A stretch of 64,000 nt of DNA. It comes from Thalassobius sp. I31.1 (GTDB lineage Bacteria; Pseudomonadota; Alphaproteobacteria; Rhodobacterales; Rhodobacteraceae). This document shows, piece after piece, positions 53,647 to 62,107 of this stretch. Every line of letters starts with the position of its first letter. Position 1 is the first letter of the stretch. The translations under genes were made by a program, and so were the position numbers. Location of the stretch: positions 1 through 64,000 of the forward strand of contig NZ_PWAA01000007.1 in assembly GCF_003031585.1 (NCBI RefSeq). Direction: 5' to 3'. Under the pieces are notes generated by a model, which was not told the DNA's origin, made no database searches, and saw only the letters and a program-made list of their open reading frames with translations.

Positions 53647-54158
53647 ACATAGACCTCCATTTCATCCACTTGGATGAAATAGCCGGTCTGGCCCAGTTCC
53701 GTATCCTGCAACTGCGTCTGCATCGTGCCCGTCACCCAGACAGGATTCCATAGCTCGTCCGACGGCCAGGGGGTTGCCGCCGTCGCCATCACCAGCTGAT
53801 TGGCGGGCGGGGGCGGCGTGTGAATGCAGGCACCAACATAGGGCACCAGCATAAATTCGGTAACGCCCTCTGCATCCATTTCAAAGGGAATGACAAAGCC
53901 CGGCATCCGGATATACGCGCCGCTGAGGGTTTCATTCAGCTTGATGCCATTTTCATCATAAATCGGGGCCCAGAAATCTGTTGCCTCATCCATTTCGCCT
54001 TCACCGATAATTTCGGAATAGGGTGTGCCCGGCGGGATGAGATCATCCCAGGTGATTTCCCGCGCGTCCTGCGCAAAGGCCGCAGAAGGCATGATCACTC
54101 CAGATCCCATAAGGGTCAGCGCCTGCCTGCGACTGAGGGTCAGTTTCTGATCTGCCAT
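53640..54158 (-). CDS. DUF3299 periplasmic protein, second copy
   Basis: 172 residues with a twin-arginine-like leader (LSRRQALTLMG) and cleavage near AFA. DUF3299 features: GFVIPFEMDAEGVTEFMLVPYVGACIHTPPPPANQLVM. It overlaps the upstream permease stop by one base (TAATG) and the paralogue start. The paired copies differ in the acidic central region. Probable periplasmic helper of metal uptake. Confidence 0.78.
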   Translation of the reverse strand: MADQKLTLSRRQALTLMGSGVIMPSAAFAQDAREITWDDLIPPGTPYSEIIGEGEMDEATDFWAPIYDENGIKLNETLSGAYIRMPGFVIPFEMDAEGVTEFMLVPYVGACIHTPPPPANQLVMATAATPWPSDELWNPVWVTGTMQTQLQDTELGQTGYFIQVDEMEVYVW

Positions 54159-55408
54159 TATGTTTTCACCATCATTCCATCCGCAAGGGATATTCTATAG
54201 GCCCGTATGGCCGGGATCAGGCTGACAATTGCGCCTGCCAGAACCATCGCCAACAAGACCAGCATATCACGCAATCCCGGTGCCTCAATCGGCAGCCACA
54301 GGCCAAAAGCCGCATCGACCACCGGCTGTGCAACCACAAGCCCGAGATAAAGCAAGCCAAGCCCAAGGATTGCGCCAACCGCTGCGGTCACCATAGCTTC
54401 CAGCACCAGAAGCGAAAGCACTGTCACCGGTGTCGCCCCCATGGCGCGGAAAATTGCCATTTCGCGGCGGCGTTCTGACAGGCTGGAAAACAGTGTTGCC
54501 ATCATGCCGATCAGCGCCGTGACCACTACCATCGCGGACACCGCCAGCAGGGCCGTTTCCGCGATACCAACGATGCCCCAGAGTTCCTGCAAGGCCACGC
54601 CCGGCAGGATCGCAAGCAAGGGTTCCTGACGATATTCATTGATCGCGCGCTGCAGGGCAAAGGTCTGCAGCGGGCTTTTCACACCGATCAGCGCTGCTGT
54701 GATCGCACCGGGTTCCAGATCCATCTGCCGGATTTCATCAATTGGCGTGCTTTGCCCCTGGGTTTTCGCACCGTTGCCCCAATCTACATGGATCGCCTCA
54801 ATCGCTTCCAGGCTGACAATCACTGTACGGTCGACAGGCGTGCCGGTGCGTTCAAGAATCCCCGCAACGCGAAATGGCTGATCCTCATGTTCTGTGAAAG
54901 AGGCCAGGCCATGGGCAACAACAATCGGATCATCCTCGCTGTAACCCAGGGTCGCCGCAACATCCGCACCGATCACCGCATCAAACAGGTCATCCATCAC
55001 AACGCCCTGCGCCACTTCAAGCGCACGGCCCCGGCGGTATTTGTAGTGCTCAAAGAAAGCCGCGGTCGTGCCCATCACCCGGAACTGTCGGTGGCTGTCG
55101 CCCAGTGAAATCGGCACGATCCAGTCAACTTCAGGCCGCGCAGCAATATCCTGATAGCTTTCCCAGGTGACGTTATTCGTGGCATTGCCAATGCGGAAAA
55201 CGGAATAAAGCAGTAGCTGAACAGACCCGGACCGCGCGCCCACAATCAGGCTGGTGCCCGAAATCGTATCCGCGAAACTGGCCTTTGCGCCGGTGCGTAC
55301 TTTTTCAACGCCAAGAAACAGTGCGACCGACAGGGCAATCGCCAGCATGGTCATGCCCACGGTCAGGGCTCGGGCGCGTAATGACGCTAAGGCAAGCCGG
55401 AAAATCAT
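54158..55408 (-). CDS. ABC transporter permease (FtsX/LolCE-type)
   Basis: 416 residues with one N-terminal membrane helix (about 15-38), a large periplasmic domain, and three C-terminal helices from about residue 275 on, the MacB/LolC topology. The stretch FSSLSERRREMAIFRAMGATPVTVLSLLVLEA is the cytoplasmic coupling region. It overlaps the ATPase stop by 4 bases. With a DUF2796 protein and DUF3299 proteins it fits a Zrg-like zinc transporter rather than lipoprotein export. Confidence 0.8.
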   Translation of the reverse strand: MIFRLALASLRARALTVGMTMLAIALSVALFLGVEKVRTGAKASFADTISGTSLIVGARSGSVQLLLYSVFRIGNATNNVTWESYQDIAARPEVDWIVPISLGDSHRQFRVMGTTAAFFEHYKYRRGRALEVAQGVVMDDLFDAVIGADVAATLGYSEDDPIVVAHGLASFTEHEDQPFRVAGILERTGTPVDRTVIVSLEAIEAIHVDWGNGAKTQGQSTPIDEIRQMDLEPGAITAALIGVKSPLQTFALQRAINEYRQEPLLAILPGVALQELWGIVGIAETALLAVSAMVVVTALIGMMATLFSSLSERRREMAIFRAMGATPVTVLSLLVLEAMVTAAVGAILGLGLLYLGLVVAQPVVDAAFGLWLPIEAPGLRDMLVLLAMVLAGAIVSLIPAIRAYRISLADGMMVKT

Positions 55409-56100
55409 GCTGCCCCCCTTGTGATATCTGCAACGTCTGAAAGATCCACAACCCGATCAAAGCGATCGCCAAGACGCGGATCATGGCTGACCATCAGAAG
55501 GGCCGATTTCTGCGCCTCTGATTGCTGAAACAACAAATCAAGAAACGCCGCCTGGCTGTTGGCATCCAGTGCTGAGGTTGGCTCATCCGCGACAATCAAC
55601 GGCGGCTGGCCGATCAGAGCCCGCGCGACCGCAACCCGTTGCTGCTGCCCGACACTCAGCATCCCTGCTTTCGCCTGAAACAGCGCATCCGGCAGGCCAA
55701 GCGCTTGGCACAGCCCCCGCGCCGCCTCCTTCGCCACACCCGCCCGTTTACGCCGTTCGGGGGCAAACCGTAGGGGCAGCAGGATATTATCCGCGACACT
55801 GCCAAAAGGCAGCAGGTTAAACTGCTGAAAGATCACGCCGATCTGCTCGGCCCGGAAACGATCCCGCCCGCTGCCCGACAGCGCCGCCAGATCCTGCCCC
55901 GACACCTGAACCAGGCCTCTATCGGCCTTCACCGTGCCACAAATCAGGGACAAAAGCGTCGATTTGCCCGACCCGCTTTCCCCAAGCAGTAAAACGCTTT
56001 CCCCCGCAACCACAGAAAAGCCCGGCACAGAAAGGGCGAAACCTTCCCGACCGGGCCAGCGATAGTGCAGGCCTGTCAGTTGCAGAACAGGTTGTGTCAC
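55405..56100 (-). CDS. ABC transporter ATP-binding protein
   Basis: 231 residues. Walker A GESGSGKST, signature LSVGQQQRVAVARAL, Walker B LIVADEPTSALD, and a Q-loop in VIFQQFNLLPF. LolD-like size. It lies 2 bases after the DUF2796 gene and overlaps the permease gene, forming the energising subunit. Confidence 0.88.
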   Translation of the reverse strand: MTQPVLQLTGLHYRWPGREGFALSVPGFSVVAGESVLLLGESGSGKSTLLSLICGTVKADRGLVQVSGQDLAALSGSGRDRFRAEQIGVIFQQFNLLPFGSVADNILLPLRFAPERRKRAGVAKEAARGLCQALGLPDALFQAKAGMLSVGQQQRVAVARALIGQPPLIVADEPTSALDANSQAAFLDLLFQQSEAQKSALLMVSHDPRLGDRFDRVVDLSDVADITRGAA

Positions 56101-56102
56101 CT

Positions 56103-56756
56103 TCAGAACAATCCTTCCAGGGCCAGCAGCGGCGCATCGCGCGTCACTTCAAAGGCCTGTGCCCCAGAGGCTGTCACAACCTGAACCTCAAGTTCAAGAG
56201 CGTTTTCAAACTGCGCAAAGTAAGCAAACTCAATCCTGGTCAGCGCAGAAGGGTTTTCGCAGGTCAGGCTGTATTCTGCTTGAAACCCTGAATGGCCGGC
56301 CTCTGCAGCGTGATCATCGTGATCTTCCTCATGATCGTGACTGTCATGATCCCCATGGTCATCGTGATCATCATGGCCTTCTTCGTGGTCATGTTCTTCT
56401 TCATGCGCCTCATGTTCGTCATGGCCCTCATGCACATCTTCGCCTTCTAGTTCCAGCGCGGCATGGGTTTCTGTCACGCGACACCCGGCAGCCTCCGGCA
56501 GAATGAACAGATCAAGTGGCGCTTCCAGGGCCTCAACAGCTGCAGCAACTTTCGCCTGATCCGCATCACTTTCCGGCGCATATTCAAACCCAACAATATC
56601 TGCGCCTGGCGCATGCAGTTCCATCGCGACTGTATTACCTTCAACAGCAATATTCAGGCGACCTGTGCCATGTTCATGCGCTTCCATCTGGCGGGTTTCT
56701 TGTGCGAAAGCTGGGGTGGCGGCCAGGGCGATGATAAGAGGAAAAGTCTGTCTCAT
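56103..56756 (-). CDS. DUF2796/ZrgA-like periplasmic His-rich metal-binding protein
   Basis: 217 residues with a Sec signal (cleavage about residue 18, AFA-QE). Residues 109-155 are packed with His, Asp and Glu, a likely zinc-binding loop; HEHG near residue 27 is a further His cluster. DUF2796 proteins include ZrgA of Vibrio, a Zur-regulated zinc uptake protein. First gene of the operon; a Zur-like palindrome lies about 45 bases upstream. Confidence 0.85.
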   Translation of the reverse strand: MRQTFPLIIALAATPAFAQETRQMEAHEHGTGRLNIAVEGNTVAMELHAPGADIVGFEYAPESDADQAKVAAAVEALEAPLDLFILPEAAGCRVTETHAALELEGEDVHEGHDEHEAHEEEHDHEEGHDDHDDHGDHDSHDHEEDHDDHAAEAGHSGFQAEYSLTCENPSALTRIEFAYFAQFENALELEVQVVTASGAQAFEVTRDAPLLALEGLF

Positions 56757-56799
56757 GTCAGATCCATTCGGAGTTGTTGTACTTTGCCGTTAGACTATT

Positions 56800-56814
56800 T
56801 GTTATTTTATAACA
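56800..56814. promoter_or_regulatory. candidate Zur box before the zinc-uptake operon
   Basis: TGTTATTTTATAACA is an inverted repeat with core GTTAT-TTT-ATAAC; the known Zur core is GTTATANTATAAC, so one base differs. It sits in the promoter of the ZrgA-like operon. A wider repeat TTGTTAT/ATAACAA (56799-56820) overlaps it. Confidence 0.65.
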
Positions 56815-56932
56815 TAACAAGAAAATACAAAACACCGAACATTCTGCGCGGTTTTCCCCACTCATTACCTCTGCTTAACAACCAATGCCTGACCGACACA
56901 CAAAGAACCAACATCGGCATTTGAGATTGCCC

Positions 56933-57691
56933 TTACGATCCATCCATCACAATTCCCCACTTACTGTGAAAGTAAGCACCGACTTGCTCGATATCCGGGG
57001 ATGAAAGAGGCGTTGAAAACGCCAGCACTTCACAGATCGGCCCATTCCAGGATCGGGAAAGCGATGAAACCTCTTTACGTCCGAAACTTGAAACGCTGAA
57101 ATCAGTCAGTCCCTGGTTGGCCGCGGAAAAACGAAGCACAGACAGTGGCAATGGCAGCAGCGAAGCCGAAAACGAAGCCCCGTTTTTTGAAGCACGCTGC
57201 AATGTACTTGTCGCGCGGATCCCGTTGCTGCCCGGCTGCCCCTGGCAAATAGTATGATCCGCGGCATCCGCGATCAGCCTTGTGTAACCATCAAAATCTG
57301 CATCCACGCCTTCCTTGTAGGCACACACAATAAACATGTCGGCCACCGGTGTCTCTACCGCCTGATCCAGGACAGGGTGGTACAATTCAAGCCCACACTC
57401 TTCACCCGAAGCCCAGAGCAATGCAGGGTTTCCACCCGCAAGCGTATTCGCAGGGTCATAGACGGGTGCACTTGTCCCATGCGTCCCCAGAGATTTCAGT
57501 GGTAAACCGCCAGAAACACGATTGCTGATTGCGGTCACACGCCCATTATCGACTGTCAGGCTATTATAGTCAGAAGCATCATACCAACCAATCAATCCGG
57601 ATATTGCCAAAGGCGAGAACACTGATGATCCGCCAGAACGCTTCCGCATTGCTGATTTTGTAAGTCCTATTCCCAATCCAGGCATGGTCAT
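56933..57691 (-). CDS. hypothetical LamG-like protein
   Basis: 252 residues from the ATG at 57689-57691. Not recognised with certainty. From about residue 30 the sequence (AISGLIGWYDASDYNSLTVDNGRVTAISNRVSGG) resembles concanavalin A-like, phage-structural-type or LamG-like proteins that begin with an LxxWYDA motif. No signal peptide. It is coupled by ATGA to a 67-residue gene just upstream. Surface or particle-related function possible but not shown. Confidence 0.6.
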   Translation of the reverse strand: MTMPGLGIGLTKSAMRKRSGGSSVFSPLAISGLIGWYDASDYNSLTVDNGRVTAISNRVSGGLPLKSLGTHGTSAPVYDPANTLAGGNPALLWASGEECGLELYHPVLDQAVETPVADMFIVCAYKEGVDADFDGYTRLIADAADHTICQGQPGSNGIRATSTLQRASKNGASFSASLLPLPLSVLRFSAANQGLTDFSVSSFGRKEVSSLSRSWNGPICEVLAFSTPLSSPDIEQVGAYFHSKWGIVMDGS

Positions 57692-57891
57692 ACTCCACAC
57701 GAATTGACGCTGACCGCCATTTCGGCAGTCCGGGCACATGTCTTCTGCTCAACAGCCCGAAACCCTACATCCACAATGCAGACGTCATCGGATGGAAAGT
57801 TGTCCATATTCTTGTGTTGTGTATTGCCCGACATTTCCGCCGGGGCCGCGTTGCTTGCCTGAAACGGCTGACATACCACTGATTGCTTCAT
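57688..57891 (-). CDS. hypothetical 67-residue protein, coupled to LamG-like gene
   Basis: Not recognised. Four cysteines (residues 7, 38, 52 and 65), no signal peptide or membrane segment. AAGGAAAA stands upstream of the ATG at 57889-57891, and its stop overlaps the next start as ATGA, the usual sign of coupled translation. Both points argue for a real small gene. Confidence 0.45.
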   Translation of the reverse strand: MKQSVVCQPFQASNAAPAEMSGNTQHKNMDNFPSDDVCIVDVGFRAVEQKTCARTAEMAVSVNSCGV

Positions 57892-58189
57892 TCCGGTTTT
57901 CCTTCTGACATTCGCTTACAGATGCCGCGCTGAATTTCTGAACACCCAACAAGGAACAACCCCCACCCCATGGTGCAGCTGACCGCCAGGTAATCAGTAC
58001 TTCAGCTACAACATCGGGCGCTCACAGCTCTGCGCTGAAAAGCTCGCCAATGAAAATCCCGAATAAAATTTGCAATATTCTTAATCGTGCGCACGCCAGT
58101 GAGACCAGCTCGACGACCTGCGACAGCAAGGCCAACATATCCGCTGCCTGCGCGCGCAACGGATCAGGAATTTCAAAATTGGAAGAAGC

Positions 58190-59041
58190 TTAGTGCTTCC
58201 CTTCCACAAGGCGCTCCAGGCGCTCAATAGAAGGAAGTGTCGCAGCTTCTGCATCCATCAACTTATTTTCCACATGCTGACAGAAAGTACGCAGATCTTT
58301 GCGACGTTGTTTCCAGGTGGCGACACGCAGGCGAAATTTCTTCAGGCGCGCAACACGTTCATCCGCCGCCCGCTGCCAGGATATACCACCTTTTTGATAC
58401 GTCACCAGGGGTTCAGGGACATGCAGAAAACGCCCTGCCAGCTTTGCCCGAAAATAAAATACCGCGTCTTCATAGGTTCCGGGTTCTGTGATCGGGCCAT
58501 ACAGATCATACATCTCTTTGCTCCAGGCAGCCGAAGCACCAATGACAGATCGCATCGTATGAGCCGCCTTTTCGGTCGTATGCCCGGCAACCTCGGCGGC
58601 CCGACTGTGAACGCCCCCCACAATGTTACCTTCCTGATCCATTTGAAAAATAGGCGTGTCCATCATAAATGGCCGGTCTTTCTCAAATGCCTCGTACAGG
58701 ATTTTTGCCCGGTCAGGCATGGAAAGATCATCACCGGCAGCAGGAATGATCAACGTCCCTTCCGCCAGCTCAAACAACAGGTTCACGTGGCCAATCAGCC
58801 CAAGGTTTTTTTCATTCCGGTTCAGACGGATCTTATGGGGGCCCTGATATGCAGCAACCATTTCTTCCATGATTTCAAACGTCCGGTCACCAGAACAATC
58901 ATCTGACAAGATAATTTCCAGTGGGGAATGCGTTTGATCAAATGCAGCCTGAATCGCGCCCCTGACAGAGTCTTCCTGCATGTAAGCGATCACCGCAAAT
59001 GACACGACTTCCGGATTATTTTCGGTATCTTTATCTGACAT
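58190..59041 (-). CDS. glycosyltransferase family 2
   Basis: 283 residues of the GT-A fold: SFAVIAYMQEDSVRGAIQAAFDQTHSPLEIILSDDCSGD at the start, and the AAGDDLSMPDRA region with the DxD-like metal site. It probably adds a sugar to a surface polysaccharide. It stands alone on the minus strand, divergent from the dTDP-sugar genes. Acceptor and donor unknown. Confidence 0.85.
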   Translation of the reverse strand: MSDKDTENNPEVVSFAVIAYMQEDSVRGAIQAAFDQTHSPLEIILSDDCSGDRTFEIMEEMVAAYQGPHKIRLNRNEKNLGLIGHVNLLFELAEGTLIIPAAGDDLSMPDRAKILYEAFEKDRPFMMDTPIFQMDQEGNIVGGVHSRAAEVAGHTTEKAAHTMRSVIGASAAWSKEMYDLYGPITEPGTYEDAVFYFRAKLAGRFLHVPEPLVTYQKGGISWQRAADERVARLKKFRLRVATWKQRRKDLRTFCQHVENKLMDAEAATLPSIERLERLVEGKH

Positions 59042-59198
59042 GCTATGGCCTGATTGTACTAGTTCTTATTAAACTACAGTCTTCATCTAATCTGCGGTTT
59101 GAGTTCCAGATGAAAATCATACATAGATCCAAAGGGGCATGAAGTAAATCACCCGCACCAAGTGACAATATAAACGAGTGAAGCACAAAGGGTACAGT

Positions 59199-59594
59199 AT
59201 GCGAAGATCGATTGAAGAATGCAGACTTATCGATCTGCCGAAATTCTCAGATCCTCGCGGAAGCCTGTCCTTTGTACAAAAAGGTGAACATCTGCCTTTT
59301 GACATTCAGCGTGTCTATTATCTCTACGACGCGCCGGACGATGTCAGCCGCGGCCTCCATGCTCACAAAGAACTGGAACAACTGATCATTGCAATTTCCG
59401 GATCTTTCACCATCACGATTAATGACGGAAATGCGAAAAAGAAAATTCGCCTGGCTCGTCCCGATCAGGGTCTGTATATGTGCCCCAGAATTTGGCGGGA
59501 ACTGACTGAATTTTCGTCAGATGCCGTTTGCCTTGTGCTGGCATCTCACCCCTATGATCCCGATGACTATATCTTTGATATCGAAGAACTCTGA
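59199..59594 (+). CDS. dTDP-sugar 3,4-ketoisomerase (FdtA/QdtA-type cupin)
   Basis: 131 residues from the ATG at 59199 (the GTG at 59178 is in frame but earlier). A small cupin of the WxcM/FdtA family: LPKFSDPRGSLSFVQKGEHLPFDIQRVYYLYDAP and the His motif RGLHAHKELEQ. It isomerises dTDP-4-keto-6-deoxyglucose to a 3-keto sugar. The aminotransferase that follows would then make dTDP-3-amino-3,6-dideoxy-hexose (Fuc3N or Qui3N). The transferase side is inferred. Confidence 0.85.
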   Translation: MRRSIEECRLIDLPKFSDPRGSLSFVQKGEHLPFDIQRVYYLYDAPDDVSRGLHAHKELEQLIIAISGSFTITINDGNAKKKIRLARPDQGLYMCPRIWRELTEFSSDAVCLVLASHPYDPDDYIFDIEEL

Positions 59595-59606
59595 GGTTTA
59601 TTACTT

Positions 59607-60719
59607 ATGATCCCTTTTTTGAATGTTGGCGCCGGAACGCTGGAACTGGAAGCTGAACTACAGGCGGCAATGACACGTGTCTTGCATTCAGGCCAATATA
59701 TTGGCGGCCCGGAAGTGACTGAATTCGAAAACCGGTTTGCGGCATATTGCGACGCGAAATTTGCAGTCGGGGTGGGAAACGGCCTGGAAGCATTGCGCTT
59801 TGCCTTGCTGGCCATGGATGTCGGCCCCGGAGACGAAGTCATCGTCCCCTCACATACCTATATTGCCACATGGCTTGCTGTCTCTCAGACAGGTGCCACA
59901 CCGGTTCCGGTAGAACCCGCGCCAGGGCTGTTCAACATTGATCCGGCACAAATCGAAGCTGCGATCACCGATAAAACCAAAGTCATCATTCCTGTACATC
60001 TGTACGGCCAGCCCGCAGATATGGGGCCCATTATGGAAGTCGCCCGTAAGCACGGGCTGAAAGTTCTGGAAGATGCTGCTCAGGCACAGGGTGCCCGCTA
60101 TAAAAGGCAGCGGATCGGCGCACACGGAGATGTCGTCGCCTGGAGCTTTTATCCCGGGAAAAACCTGGGCGCCCTTGGCGATGGCGGCGGGATCACCACC
60201 AATGATGCAAAACTTGCAGAAAAAATCCGGATGCTGGGAAATTACGGATCGCGTGAAAAATACAATCACGAATTACCGGGCGGAAACTCCCGTCTCGATC
60301 CCCTTCAGGCTGCCGTGCTTTCTGTAAAACTGGGGGTATTGGACGAATGGAACGAACGACGCAAAACCATTGCAGCCGCTTACTCCGACGCCCTTTCTGA
60401 CCTGCCTTTTTCTCTGCCAGCCGTTCCAAATTTTGCTGATCCTGTCTGGCACCTTTATGTCATTCGGACAGAACAACGCCAGGCACTTGCAGATCACCTG
60501 CTTGCCGCCGGGGTGCAGACCGTAACGCATTACCCCCGTGCCTGCTTTGAACAACCTGCATACCAGGAGTTTTCCGATCAGGCATCACGCTTCCCCGATG
60601 CCAGTAAGATCGCCGCAGAGGTACTCTCGCTGCCTATCAGCCCTCATCAGTCAGAAGAAGCTACGGATCATATCGTTAAATCCGTTCGCAACTTCTTCGA
60701 AAAAGGTAACAAATCATGA
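59607..60719 (+). CDS. DegT/DnrJ/EryC1-family sugar aminotransferase (FdtB/QdtB-like)
   Basis: 370 residues. PLP-dependent fold with Lys in [15 protein letters not shown] and Asp in [11 protein letters not shown]; also [12 protein letters not shown] near the start. It transfers an amino group to the 3-keto sugar from the cupin above. It follows the cupin by 12 bases and overlaps rmlB by 4 bases. Confidence 0.87.
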   Translation: MIPFLNVGAGTLELEAELQAAMTRVLHSGQYIGGPEVTEFENRFAAYCDAKFAVGVGNGLEALRFALLAMDVGPGDEVIVPSHTYIATWLAVSQTGATPVPVEPAPGLFNIDPAQIEAAITDKTKVIIPVHLYGQPADMGPIMEVARKHGLKVLEDAAQAQGARYKRQRIGAHGDVVAWSFYPGKNLGALGDGGGITTNDAKLAEKIRMLGNYGSREKYNHELPGGNSRLDPLQAAVLSVKLGVLDEWNERRKTIAAAYSDALSDLPFSLPAVPNFADPVWHLYVIRTEQRQALADHLLAAGVQTVTHYPRACFEQPAYQEFSDQASRFPDASKIAAEVLSLPISPHQSEEATDHIVKSVRNFFEKGNKS

Positions 60720-61759
60720 AGTTTTTGATCACTGGCGGCGCTGGCTTCATTGGATCTGCTGTTATCCGGCACGCAATTTCTGTCGGACATGAAGTTCTGA
60801 ACCTTGATGCCCTGACTTATGCGGCGTGCCTTGAAAACCTGGCACCTATTGCAGATTCCCCGAATTACAGCTTCCTGCAATGTGACATCCGCGACCGTGC
60901 CGCCCTGGATCAGGCCTTCACAGATTTTTGCCCGGATGTCGTCATGCATCTTGCAGCGGAATCCCATGTAGACCGCTCGATAGATGGCCCCTCGGCCTTT
61001 ATCGAAACGAATATCTCCGGCACCTATAATATGCTGGAAGCTGCCCGCAGTTTCTGGACCAGCCAGGGACAGCCTGACAGCTTCAGATTTCATCATATCT
61101 CTACAGATGAGGTGTTTGGCAGCCTTGGCGCCGAAGGGCTGTTTCACGAAGAAACACCCTACGATCCAAGCAGCCCGTACTCCGCATCAAAAGCCGCCAG
61201 TGACCACCTGGTAAACGCATGGCAGCGCACTTATGGGCTACCGACGGTGCTTAGCAATTGCTCTAATAATTATGGGCCTTATCATTTCCCAGAAAAACTC
61301 ATCCCGGTGGTTATTCTGAATGCGCTCGCCGGCAAAGAGATCCCCATCTATGGTAATGGCGTTAATGTGCGTGACTGGCTGTACGTCGAAGATCACGCCG
61401 AGGCATTGATAAAGGTCGCAACTGAAGGACGTATTGGGCAAAGCTATAATATCGGTGGCAACAACGAAGCTACCAATATTGATCTCGTCCGGATGATCTG
61501 CGCCATACTTGACGATATGCGCCCCGGGCCACATCCTTATGCCGATCTGATTACATTTGTTACAGATCGGCCGGGGCATGACATGCGCTATGCAATTGAT
61601 GCATCAAAGATCATGAATGAACTGAACTGGAAGCCTTCCGTCACACTCGCAGAAGGTCTTGCCAAAACCGTCACCTGGTATCTTGAAAACGAAACCTGGT
61701 GGAAAGCTTTGCAAGACCGGGACGGCGTTGGAAGCCGCCTCGGAACCGCCAGCCAGTAA
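60716..61759 (+). CDS. rmlB: dTDP-glucose 4,6-dehydratase
   Basis: 347 residues of the extended SDR fold: [40 protein letters not shown] with the YxxxK pair, and [14 protein letters not shown]. It makes dTDP-4-keto-6-deoxyglucose. Starts 4 bases before the end of the aminotransferase gene. rmlA, C and D are not in the window. Confidence 0.93.
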   Translation: MKFLITGGAGFIGSAVIRHAISVGHEVLNLDALTYAACLENLAPIADSPNYSFLQCDIRDRAALDQAFTDFCPDVVMHLAAESHVDRSIDGPSAFIETNISGTYNMLEAARSFWTSQGQPDSFRFHHISTDEVFGSLGAEGLFHEETPYDPSSPYSASKAASDHLVNAWQRTYGLPTVLSNCSNNYGPYHFPEKLIPVVILNALAGKEIPIYGNGVNVRDWLYVEDHAEALIKVATEGRIGQSYNIGGNNEATNIDLVRMICAILDDMRPGPHPYADLITFVTDRPGHDMRYAIDASKIMNELNWKPSVTLAEGLAKTVTWYLENETWWKALQDRDGVGSRLGTASQ

Positions 61760-62107
61760 AACAAAAGCAACAGCTTTGCGCCGCACCGTTAAAATCCCTT
61801 CACATACCCTGTGAGGGGGTAAGTTCTGGCCAGCATTCAGACCAAGGCTGTTCCTTAATATCATAGCGACACAAACTGCCGCCGTTCCTGGCCATTGAAA
61901 GCAGAACACCAGCCAGAGCCAAACACAGCCCATGGCCTGCCGATTGCGGGCGATTTTCTGCAGTTTAACCCAGCTACATCACGCTATCTGTGTACTTCAG
62001 GCATCACTTACAACAGACGCAAAAACACCCTGATTTCGCCATTTGCCTTCACCAACGATCCTATAGTAAGGATAGCCAATCACGATTTTAGCAGAGAGCG
62101 AGTTACA
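61760..62107. other. intergenic region before the fusion glycosyltransferase gene
   Basis: 348 bases. Holds a 9-bp hairpin (61796-61804 with 61810-61818, one G-T pair, no T-run) after rmlB. The open frame from 61895 runs through it but the family sequence begins at 62108. Nothing else was recognised. Confidence 0.5.

Noticed and set aside
56301-56450. Simple repeat-like His/Asp/Glu codons (tandem repeat)
   Set aside because: It encodes the His-rich loop of the ZrgA-like protein and is explained by metal binding.
61895-62107. 71-residue extension of the fusion glycosyltransferase
   Set aside because: The leader shows no family similarity; the protein sequence begins at the ATG at 62108.
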